From Pseudarthrobacter oxydans (GTDB taxonomy: Bacteria; Actinomycetota; Actinomycetes; Actinomycetales; Micrococcaceae): DNA of 64,000 nt. The notes beneath the pieces were generated by a model, which was not told where the DNA came from, did no database searches, and saw only the letters and a list, made by a program, of their open reading frames with translations. Shown here piece after piece: positions 57,527 through 64,000 of this stretch; position 1 is the stretch's first letter, and every line of letters begins with the position of its first letter. The position numbers and the translations under genes were made by a program. The stretch is taken from the NCBI RefSeq assembly GCF_034258515.1, contig NZ_CP139438.1, forward strand, positions 248,001 to 312,000, in the 5' to 3' direction.

Positions 57527-58973
57527 GCAGGAGGGCCTCGGAACCGGCCGGCCCCACCAGTTGGATGCCCATCGGCAACCCCTGGCCGGGTGCTCCTCCG
57601 GTCCAGTGGACAGGAAGGGTGACGGCCGGCAGGCCACAGACATTGACCACGGAGGACCATGGCGCGTACTCGCACTGCTTGCGGTAGTCCCCGTCGGCGT
57701 CCCCCGGCCACTGGGCCGCGGGCCACCGGTCGCCGCCGTGCATGCCGGTGAACCAGCCCACCGGACGCGGCGTCTGCGCGAGCGCCGGCATCAGCATCAG
57801 GTCCCACCGGGCGTACTGCGCCACAGTATCGTGCTGGAACTGCCGCAGGAAGGCCAGGGATTCAGCGAGTTTCGCCGGGCTGCGCTGCTGTGCCCGACGC
57901 CGGAAGGTGCGGGTCAGGGGAGCCAGCAGCGCCTCACGGTGCGGGCTGATCCTGGCCGTCCCCACTGCCGCAGTCCAGGCCGTCGTGAAGGCGTCCGGGT
58001 AGCGGTTGTCATAGCGGATGGAAGCCTCGCCGAGGGAATGCCCGGCATGTTCAAGCAGGCGGATGCCCGCATTGAGGGCATCCAGCGCTTCCTGCTCGGG
58101 GCTGAAAGGAAACGTCCCGGACCACGGGCTGTCCAGCGTAATCCCGATTCGGAGCTTCGCTGGTTCCTGCTTCAACGCCGCGAGGTAGCCGCCGTCCTTT
58201 TCGGGAACATCCCCGGGCATGCCGCGCGTGCGTGCAGCGGGCGTGGACATTGCGGAGGAGGGCCCGGCGGGCACCAGGGCGTCCATCATAAGTGCGGCAT
58301 CGGCGGAGGTCCTTGCGATGGGGCCGGCCACCACCAGCCGGGCGGGATCCCCGAGGCTTTCCCCGGCCGGGACCAGGCCCCGGCCGGGCTTGAGCCCCAC
58401 CAGTCCGCAGGCTGCAGCGGGAATCCGGACAGATCCACCGCCGTCGGTCCCCGGCGCGAAAGGAATCAGCCCGGCGGCCACAGCAGCCGCGCTGCCGCCG
58501 GAGGATCCCCCCGAGCTCCTGCTCAGGGCATGGGGATTGCGCGACGGCGGCGCGATCCGGTTTTCGCTGTAGGCGGTCAACCCGAACTCGGGCACTTGGG
58601 TCTTGCCCAGCGAAATAGCCCCCGCTTTACGGAGCAGGGCCACCAGTGGTGCGTCGCTGAGGGCCGGCTTGTGGTCCACCGCGGCGCTGCCGTGCGTGGT
58701 TGGCACGCCTTCCACGTCGGTCAGGTCCTTGTAAGCCAAGGGCATGCCGTGCAGGAGGGGCAACTCCCCGGCCGGAATCCGGGACCGCAGTGAGTCGGCG
58801 GAGCGGGCCTGCTCCATCGCCTGGTCCGCCGTCACGGTGACAAAGGCGCCCAGGGGGACGTTCTGCCGGTCTATCCGCTGCAGGAAATGGGCTGCCGCCT
58901 CCGCTGCTGAGACCTTCCCCTGCCGCAGCTGGTCCCGGAGGGCCACTGCGGGCAGTTCGTGGAGTTCAGCCAC
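57498..58973 (-). CDS. amidase (amidase signature family)
   Basis: With the GTG at 58973 this is 491 residues. The open frame extends further, with AAGGAGG near 59070 but no good start codon after it. The catalytic triad is visible: K in LAYKDLTDVEG, the cis-Ser in SSGGSSGGSAAAVAAG, and the nucleophile Ser in GTDGGGSVRIPAAACGLVGLKP. The C-terminus (VNVCGLPAVTLPVHWTG, GLPMGIQLVG) is normal and complete. The substrate is unknown. Its last 13 codons and stop are inside the 41-base tandem repeat. Confidence 0.9.
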   Translation of the reverse strand: MAELHELPAVALRDQLRQGKVSAAEAAAHFLQRIDRQNVPLGAFVTVTADQAMEQARSADSLRSRIPAGELPLLHGMPLAYKDLTDVEGVPTTHGSAAVDHKPALSDAPLVALLRKAGAISLGKTQVPEFGLTAYSENRIAPPSRNPHALSRSSGGSSGGSAAAVAAGLIPFAPGTDGGGSVRIPAAACGLVGLKPGRGLVPAGESLGDPARLVVAGPIARTSADAALMMDALVPAGPSSAMSTPAARTRGMPGDVPEKDGGYLAALKQEPAKLRIGITLDSPWSGTFPFSPEQEALDALNAGIRLLEHAGHSLGEASIRYDNRYPDAFTTAWTAAVGTARISPHREALLAPLTRTFRRRAQQRSPAKLAESLAFLRQFQHDTVAQYARWDLMLMPALAQTPRPVGWFTGMHGGDRWPAAQWPGDADGDYRKQCEYAPWSSVVNVCGLPAVTLPVHWTGGAPGQGLPMGIQLVGPAGSEALLLQVANQLGY

Positions 58974-59168
58974 GGGAGCCCGCGGCCAGGGCAGGATGGC
59001 CGCGGCCCGTTCGGCCTCGGCCTCCGGCTGCGGCCAGGACGCGGTGTTCAGGAAGCAACTTTCCTCCTTGGGTTCACACAGAAGCTTAACTTGGCTGCGC
59101 GCAAGCCCCTCCGGGAGGTAAAGCACTAGGCTTAAAGCGACCCCCGATCCGCGAAGGCAGGAATCACC

Positions 59169-59495
59169 ATGAGCGATTTCGACAACGTTCCCGTCAACGA
59201 CATCCCCGATGATGCGGTCATCCTGGACGTCCGTGAGGATTACGAATGGGTGGCAGGGCATGCAGAGGGCGCCCTCCACATTCCCATGGACCAGCTTCCG
59301 GGCCGTCTGGAGGAACTCGACCCTGACGAGGACGTCTACGTCATTTGCCGCACCGGCGGCAGGTCCTTCCGCGTGGCGCAATGGCTCACGGGCCAGGGCT
59401 ACACCGCCATTAACGTTTCCGGCGGCATGGACATGTGGCTGGAAGCCGGCAAGCCCCTCGTCTCGGACAACGGGCTGAAACCGATGGTGCTGTAG
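59169..59495 (+). CDS. single-domain rhodanese-like protein
   Basis: This 108-residue protein consists of one rhodanese domain, with VILDVREDYEWVAGHAEGALHIPMDQL and the active-site loop VICRTGGRS, whose cysteine carries persulfide. TAGGCT (59128-59133) may be its -10, and AGGCAGGA precedes the ATG. Members carry sulfane sulfur to unknown acceptors. It lies 13 bases upstream of pheA and is probably co-transcribed. Confidence 0.9.
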   Translation: MSDFDNVPVNDIPDDAVILDVREDYEWVAGHAEGALHIPMDQLPGRLEELDPDEDVYVICRTGGRSFRVAQWLTGQGYTAINVSGGMDMWLEAGKPLVSDNGLKPMVL

Positions 59496-59508
59496 GCGAG
59501 GAATATTC

Positions 59509-60447
59509 ATGTCCGAGTCCTCCGTGACCTATGCCTTCCTCGGGCCCGCGGGTACCTTCACCGAGGCTGCCCTCATGCAGGTGCCGGATGCCGCGCAGGC
59601 TACCCGCGTGCCGTCGTCGAACGTCAATGCTGCCCTGGATAAAGTGCGTGACGGTTCGGCGTTTGCTGCCATGGTCCCAATAGAGAACTCGGTGGAGGGC
59701 GGCGTTACCGCTACCTTGGACGCAATCGCCGGCGGCAAGGAACTGCGGATAATCCGCGAGGTCCTGGTGCCCATCAGCTTCGTGCTTGTGGCCAGGCCGG
59801 GGGTCGGGCTGGCGGACGTGCGCCGGGTGTCAACCCACGGCCATGCCTGGGCGCAGTGCCGGCTGTGGATGGACAGGAATATCCCATCAGCGGAATATGT
59901 ACCCGGTTCATCCACTGCCGCTTCGGCAATGGGGCTCCTGGACGAGGCCTGCCATTATGACGCGGCCATCTGCGCTCCCCTGGTAGCCCGGGAACAGCCC
60001 GGGCTGACCGTTCTGGCGGAGGACATCGGTGACAACCCGGAGGCCGTGACGCGCTTCATCCTGGTCAGCCGCCCGGGCGCGCTGCCCTCGCGCACCGGAG
60101 CGGACAAAACCACCGTTGTGGTGCCGCTTCCGGAGGACCGTCCGGGAGCCCTGATGGAGATCTTGGACCAGTTTGCCAGCCGCGGCGTAAACCTCAGCCG
60201 TATTGAGTCCCGGCCCACCGGACAGTTCCTGGGGGACTACTTCTTCAGCATCGACGCCGACGGGCACGTGGGCGACGAGCGGATGGCCGATGCCTTGGCC
60301 GGGCTCCACCGCCTCAGCCCGGCCACGCGCTTCCTCGGGTCATATCCCCGCGCGGACATGCAACGCGCAGTGGTGGAACCGCACACAGCTGACCAGGCGT
60401 TTCGCGCAGCGCGGGAGTGGGTGGAGGGCATTCTCCGGCCTGCATGA
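59509..60447 (+). CDS. pheA: prephenate dehydratase
   Basis: This 312-residue protein starts TYAFLGPAGTFTEAALMQ. The catalytic region has VPIENSVEGGVTATLDAI and NPEAVTRFILVSR, with the TRF triad. The C-terminal ACT domain (PGALMEILDQFASRGVNLSRIESRP) binds phenylalanine for feedback control. There is no chorismate mutase domain, as usual for actinobacteria. It converts prephenate to phenylpyruvate. Confidence 0.96.
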   Translation: MSESSVTYAFLGPAGTFTEAALMQVPDAAQATRVPSSNVNAALDKVRDGSAFAAMVPIENSVEGGVTATLDAIAGGKELRIIREVLVPISFVLVARPGVGLADVRRVSTHGHAWAQCRLWMDRNIPSAEYVPGSSTAASAMGLLDEACHYDAAICAPLVAREQPGLTVLAEDIGDNPEAVTRFILVSRPGALPSRTGADKTTVVVPLPEDRPGALMEILDQFASRGVNLSRIESRPTGQFLGDYFFSIDADGHVGDERMADALAGLHRLSPATRFLGSYPRADMQRAVVEPHTADQAFRAAREWVEGILRPA

Positions 60448-60522
60448 CAGGGCGCCGAAAACGGTCCTGCCCGCTTCGCCCAAAGCGTACGCAAATGCCC
60501 CCTGAAGTACTTTCGCGGGCTG

Positions 60523-60542
60523 TTGACAATGCGTATGCTTGC
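60523..60542 (+). promoter_or_regulatory. TTGACA with a GCGTATGCTTGC word
   Basis: TTGACA (60523-60528) is followed by GCGTATGCTTGC (60531-60542), a distant match to the GTAAGCATGC-type palindrome seen near 29400 and 56430. There is no clear -10 at 17 bases. It precedes the small gene at 60585. Confidence 0.3.
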
Positions 60543-60584
60543 CTGATCCACATGGGGGATGGCCCCTAGCGAAGGGAGCGCGTC

Positions 60585-60788
60585 ATGACCACCAGCGGCA
60601 CCGAAAACGACGGCCAGGGGATGATCGTCAACCCCCGGCCCACTGCCGACAACCAGGACTGGGACGGCGACGACGCCGACCGTGCCGATCGCTTGCGCTT
60701 TGAAGAAGAACAAGCCATGATCCGCGAGCAGTCCGAGGCCCATGCCGCCGCCAAAGCTGCCGAGGAGCACAAACGCAGCCGCAACTGA
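60585..60788 (+). CDS. small charged hypothetical protein
   Basis: This 67-residue protein has a ribosome site (GAAGGGAG). It is an acidic helix-former (RADRLRFEEEQAMIREQSEAHAAAKAAEEHKRS), probably a coiled coil, preceded by a G/N/D-rich tail. There is no cysteine and no membrane helix. I do not recognise a family. It converges with the diacylglycerol kinase gene, 3 bases away. Confidence 0.65.
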   Translation: MTTSGTENDGQGMIVNPRPTADNQDWDGDDADRADRLRFEEEQAMIREQSEAHAAAKAAEEHKRSRN

Positions 60789-60791
60789 CCG

Positions 60792-61847
60792 CTAATCCTC
60801 CCCTTTGACCCGGATCAAGAGAGACCGCGGCTCCACCTGGACCGTGAGCTTGGTGGCCTCGCCGGAGGTGTCGCCGTCCAGCTGGATGGGCATCGGTTCC
60901 GGACACTTTATGACCACTTTCCCGGAGCGGTAAACGGTCATGTCGGGCAGCTTCCCGGTGTGCTTGAACATGATTTTGACGTACATCAGCAGCCATCCGA
61001 CGGCACTGCGGGGGCTCATCACCACTACGTCCAGCATGCCGTCGTCGATCATGGCCTGGGGTATGAAATCGATGCCGCCGGGGATCAGGCCGCAGTTGGC
61101 GAACAGAACGCTGCGGATGTTGCGGACCTGCCCCGGACTGCCGTCCAGGGAAATCGTGACCTTCTTCCTGGGTCCCGGGAGATGCCGCATGCCGGCCTCG
61201 GTATATGCGAGCCATCCCACGGCCTTCTTCAGTCCGGCATTGGTGTCGGCCAGGATTTCGGCATCCATGCCGATGCCCGCGATCACCAGGAACGAGTGTT
61301 CGGTTGATTCCCCGGTCCAGGAGTTTTCAATGCTCATCCGGGCGGTGTCGATGTACCGTTGCCGGCCGAAAAGCGCAGTATTGACGCTGGCGTGAAGGTC
61401 GTTGACGTCCAGGTCGACGTTCCGTGCCAGCAGGTTGCCGGTGCCCAGCGGGATGAGTCCCATGGCCACGCCCGTATGCGCGAGGGACTCGGCCACCACA
61501 CGGACTGTGCCGTCGCCGCCGCCGACGAGGACGACGTCGGGCTTGTACGCCAGGGCCGCCTTGACCTGCGAATAGCCGGGGTCCTCCGCCGTCGTCTCGA
61601 AGAAGACGGGGTTCTCCCAGCCCGCCGCCAGACATCCCCGCTGGATGATGCCTTTCGCTTCGCCCGCGCGGGTTTTGATGGGGTTGAGGACTACGGCCAC
61701 GCGCTGCCGGGCCAGGCCAGGTTCGTGCGCGTCGGCGCCTACGGTGCTGCGGATGTGCAGGGCCTTGAGCTTGCGCACGCCCCACCAGCTTGAGATGGCA
61801 AACGCGAGGGCCACCCCAATCAGCAGGTACAGGATCCAGTCGCTCAT
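60792..61847 (-). CDS. diacylglycerol/lipid kinase family protein (DagK-like)
   Basis: This 351-residue protein has an N-terminal membrane helix ([19 protein letters not shown]), then a DAGK catalytic domain: [34 protein letters not shown] with the GGDGT nucleotide loop, and [13 protein letters not shown]. The C-terminal half has [13 protein letters not shown] and [12 protein letters not shown]. It phosphorylates diacylglycerol or a related lipid at the membrane. TACTGT lies nine bases before the ATG, implying a very short leader. It is divergent from serS. Confidence 0.9.
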   Translation of the reverse strand: MSDWILYLLIGVALAFAISSWWGVRKLKALHIRSTVGADAHEPGLARQRVAVVLNPIKTRAGEAKGIIQRGCLAAGWENPVFFETTAEDPGYSQVKAALAYKPDVVLVGGGDGTVRVVAESLAHTGVAMGLIPLGTGNLLARNVDLDVNDLHASVNTALFGRQRYIDTARMSIENSWTGESTEHSFLVIAGIGMDAEILADTNAGLKKAVGWLAYTEAGMRHLPGPRKKVTISLDGSPGQVRNIRSVLFANCGLIPGGIDFIPQAMIDDGMLDVVVMSPRSAVGWLLMYVKIMFKHTGKLPDMTVYRSGKVVIKCPEPMPIQLDGDTSGEATKLTVQVEPRSLLIRVKGED

Positions 61848-61924
61848 GGTGGTTCAACAGTAGCCCGGCGAAGCCTTCCGGTCCGGCACGCCCGCTGCCG
61901 CCCGCCGTCTTCCGCGGTATTGGA

Positions 61925-61930
61925 TACCCT
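61925..61930 (+). promoter_or_regulatory. -10 element of a leaderless serS transcript
   Basis: TACCCT ends exactly six bases before the serS GTG, and no ribosome site is present. It is the same TANNNT-N6-start layout as at 26945, 28182 and 34279. Confidence 0.6.
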
Positions 61931-61936
61931 TGTGTG

Positions 61937-63217
61937 GTGATCGACGTAAAAGACCTCAGCGAAAACCCGGATAAATACCGTGCAAGCCAGCGTGCCCGCC
62001 GTGCGGATGAATCAGTGGTGGACGCGATCATCTCTGCGGATTCCGCCCGCCGCGCGGCGCTGATCCGCTTCGAGAACCTCCGTGCCGAGCAGAACGCTTT
62101 CGGCAAGAAGGTGGCACAGACCAAGGGCGACGAAAAGAAGGCGCTGCTGGCCGAGGTCAAGGAGCTGGCCAACTCGGTCAAGGCCGCCTCCGCCGAGGCC
62201 GATGCCGCCCAGACGAAGCAGGAAGAACTGCTGCGCACCATCCCCAACCTGGTTGAGGACGGCGTTCCCGAGGGCGGCGAGGATGACTACGTGGTGGTCA
62301 AGACCGTCGGCACGCCCCGCGAATTCCCGGACTTCGAGCCGAAGGACCACCTGGAAATCGGCGAGCTTATCGGCGCGATCGACATGGAGCGCGGCGCCAA
62401 GGTTTCCGGCGCCCGCTTCTACTTCCTGCGCGGGGTGGGTGCCCGGCTGGAGATGGCGCTGCTGCAGATGGCCATGGACCAGGCCATCGAGGCCGGTTTC
62501 GTCCCCATGATCACGCCCACCCTGGTGCGCCCGGAGACCATGCAGGGCACCGGCTTTGACGTAAAGCACGACGCCGAGATCTACCGTCTCGCCGAAGACG
62601 ACCTCTACCTGGTGGGCACCTCCGAGGTTGCCCTCGCCGGGTACCACGCGGACGAAATCCTGGACTTTGCCGCCGGCCCCATCCGCTACGCCGGCCAGAG
62701 CTCCTGCTACCGCCGCGAAGCCGGGTCGCACGGCAAGGACACCCGCGGCATCATCCGCGTCCACCAGTTCAACAAGGTGGAGATGTTCATCTACACCACC
62801 GTTGAAGAGGCCGCCGCCGAGCACCAGCGGCTGCTGGCGTGGGAAGAGGAGATGCTGGCCAAGTGCGAGCTGCCGTACCGGGTGATTGACACCGCGGCCG
62901 GCGACCTCGGCATGTCCGCCGCCCGGAAGTACGACTGCGAAGCGTGGGTTCCCACCCAGGGCGCCTACCGCGAGCTGACCTCCACCTCCAACTGCACCAC
63001 CTTCCAGGCCCGCCGGCTGAACATCCGCGAACGCGCGGTGAACGCCGAGGGCGTCGCGAAGGGCACCCGGGCCGTAGCCACCTTGAATGGAACCCTGGCC
63101 ACCACCCGCTGGATCGTGGCGCTGCTGGAGCACCACCAGAACGCGGACGGCTCGGTCAACGTGCCCAAGGCCCTGCAGAAGTACCTGGGCGGCCTCGAGG
63201 TCCTCCCGGTCCTCTAG
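61937..63217 (+). CDS. serS: seryl-tRNA synthetase
   Basis: From the GTG at 61937 this is 426 residues, the normal length. Residues about 5-105 form the coiled-coil tRNA-binding arm ([20 protein letters not shown] to EELLRTIPN). The class II catalytic core has [15 protein letters not shown] (motif 1), [27 protein letters not shown] (motif 2) and [18 protein letters not shown] (motif 3). It charges tRNA-Ser and tRNA-Sec. A strong terminator follows. Confidence 0.97.
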   Translation: MIDVKDLSENPDKYRASQRARRADESVVDAIISADSARRAALIRFENLRAEQNAFGKKVAQTKGDEKKALLAEVKELANSVKAASAEADAAQTKQEELLRTIPNLVEDGVPEGGEDDYVVVKTVGTPREFPDFEPKDHLEIGELIGAIDMERGAKVSGARFYFLRGVGARLEMALLQMAMDQAIEAGFVPMITPTLVRPETMQGTGFDVKHDAEIYRLAEDDLYLVGTSEVALAGYHADEILDFAAGPIRYAGQSSCYRREAGSHGKDTRGIIRVHQFNKVEMFIYTTVEEAAAEHQRLLAWEEEMLAKCELPYRVIDTAAGDLGMSAARKYDCEAWVPTQGAYRELTSTSNCTTFQARRLNIRERAVNAEGVAKGTRAVATLNGTLATTRWIVALLEHHQNADGSVNVPKALQKYLGGLEVLPVL

Positions 63218-63242
63218 CTTCGCCTGCTTCCCGGGGCATCGC

Positions 63243-63305
63243 ACCCTCTGACGGACTTTGCACCAGGGCATTCCCGGGTGCAAAGTCCGTCAGAGGGTTC
63301 TTTTT
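63243..63305 (+). terminator. serS terminator, perfect 22-base stem with T-run
   Basis: Arms 63243-63264 and 63277-63298 are perfect complements (core CTGACGGACTTTGCACC) around a 12-base loop, followed by TTCTTTTT. This is a textbook intrinsic terminator in sequence, although a 22-base stem is unusually long. It overlaps the last codons of the convergent DUF559 gene. Confidence 0.88.
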
Positions 63306-64000
63306 GCCCTGGTGCCGCTGTTAGGCAGCCCGGCATTCCGCAGCACAGCGCCCAGCCTGGCTGCATCCGAAGCAGTCGCCCAGTCCCAGCGCACCACACT
63401 GAACCCGGCCGCACGGAGTTTGTCTTCGCGCTTCTTTTCAGCCAGGACGGCTTGGCGGGACGTCTGGTCGCCCAAGTACTCATCGCGCAGGTACTTCGCG
63501 TCGCCGTCGAACTCGCCAATAAGTTTGAACTGCGGCCAGAAGAAGTCGGTCCGGGCAATGAAGTGGCCTCCCGCGCGGAAGTTTGCCTGCAACAGGGGCG
63601 CGGGAAAACCCAGGAGGTGCATCTGTGCCCGGCTGAGTGATTCGCCGGCTGATCCGGAGTTGGCAACGGCGAAATTGAGCACCTGGGTGACCCATCGCCG
63701 GCGTGCGCCCGACTCCAGGCGCGCGGCGTGCCCCAGCAACTCGTCCTTGCTCACCCGGGGGCCTGAAGTACGACGCATGCCGATAGCATGATCGGCCAGC
63801 ACTGTTCCGGCCGCAAAGTTCTCTCTTGCGATGACCGCCACCACCGTCTCGGGCAATGGCGTTATCTGTAGCCCTCCGAACGCGATGGTTGGTCCCCGGG
63901 AAGCATGCCGGGCGACACCATAGGAGGTGAGTCCCTCAAGTCCGCACAATCCGGATGGCATTCGAGCAGCGGACGTAGTGGGGAGGCTCCGGCCCCTATG
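63290..64000 (-). CDS. DUF559-type endonuclease-domain protein, truncated by the window edge
   Basis: The frame is open to the last base of the window, so the N-terminus is missing; about 236 residues are visible. The C-terminal third is a DUF559 (Vsr/restriction-like) fold: FFWPQFKLIGEFDGDAKY with catalytic E and D, then KKREDKLRAAGFSVVRWDWATA. The upstream part (LTSYGVARHA, ETVVAVI) is the usual companion domain of these actinobacterial proteins. Function is unknown. Its stop lies inside the serS terminator stem. Confidence 0.82.
   Translation of the reverse strand, partial: HRGRSLPTTSAARMPSGLCGLEGLTSYGVARHASRGPTIAFGGLQITPLPETVVAVIARENFAAGTVLADHAIGMRRTSGPRVSKDELLGHAARLESGARRRWVTQVLNFAVANSGSAGESLSRAQMHLLGFPAPLLQANFRAGGHFIARTDFFWPQFKLIGEFDGDAKYLRDEYLGDQTSRQAVLAEKKREDKLRAAGFSVVRWDWATASDAARLGAVLRNAGLPNSGTRAKRTL

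Overview
This 64 kb window is high-GC chromosomal DNA from an actinobacterium, most likely Arthrobacter or Pseudarthrobacter (Micrococcaceae). The reasons are strongly G/C-biased third codon positions, a mycothiol-type formaldehyde dehydrogenase, a dimethylglycine oxidase very like the Arthrobacter globiformis enzyme, a DUF222-HNH protein, a zinc-finger-less AccD/AccA fusion, and several starts that look leaderless. No rRNA, tRNA, CRISPR, prophage or insertion sequence was recognised. The taxon is inferred from remembered families, not from a search.

Positions 1-6.3 kb hold a 5-oxoproline-type operon: the end of pxpA, an MFS importer, a fused pxpB-pxpC and a biotin carboxylase-BCCP protein, with a convergent LysR regulator. 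Positions 6.4-24.9 kb form a methylated-nitrogen and one-carbon catabolic island. It has a Rieske glycine-betaine monooxygenase (gbcA) and its reductase (gbcB), a BCCT betaine transporter, formyl-THF deformylase (purU), and a dimethylglycine oxidase fused to a GcvT-like domain. After a DUF222-HNH gene come, on the minus strand, mycothiol-dependent formaldehyde dehydrogenase (mscR), a metallo-beta-lactamase-fold hydrolase and an FdhF/YdeP molybdopterin oxidoreductase. These could take released formaldehyde to formate and then CO2. Next are an MFS importer, creatinase and an IclR regulator. Betaine and creatine both lead to sarcosine; no sarcosine oxidase is in the window.

Positions 24.9-29 kb carry ribA with a class-D flavin monooxygenase behind a promoter that has operator-like palindromes, then HAD and GDPD hydrolases. 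Positions 29-34.1 kb hold stress-type small proteins and a minus-strand signalling cluster (REC-GAF-histidine kinase, GGDEF-EAL, EAL). Positions 34.3-41 kb are accessory: a methyltransferase, an SDR gene broken by an in-frame stop, glycerate kinase, DUF6766 and DUF6328 membrane proteins, a stress SDR and a glycosyltransferase remnant. Positions 41.2-50.8 kb hold a GAF/ANTAR-like protein overlapping an SGNH hydrolase, a nucleobase permease, a RutE-like nitroreductase, a 2H phosphoesterase, phosphoglucomutase, a NERD protein, a DUF4190 protein and a BBE-type flavoprotein.

Positions 51-56 kb are a compact GntR / MatC-like transporter / class III CoA-transferase / fused AccDA carboxyltransferase locus, which looks like catabolism of malonate or a related acid. 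Positions 56-64 kb return to conserved genes (LapA-like, amidase, rhodanese, pheA, diacylglycerol kinase, serS) and end in a DUF559 gene cut by the window edge. Several long inverted repeats, each different, lie between genes, and a GTAAG-type palindrome recurs upstream of stress-type genes.
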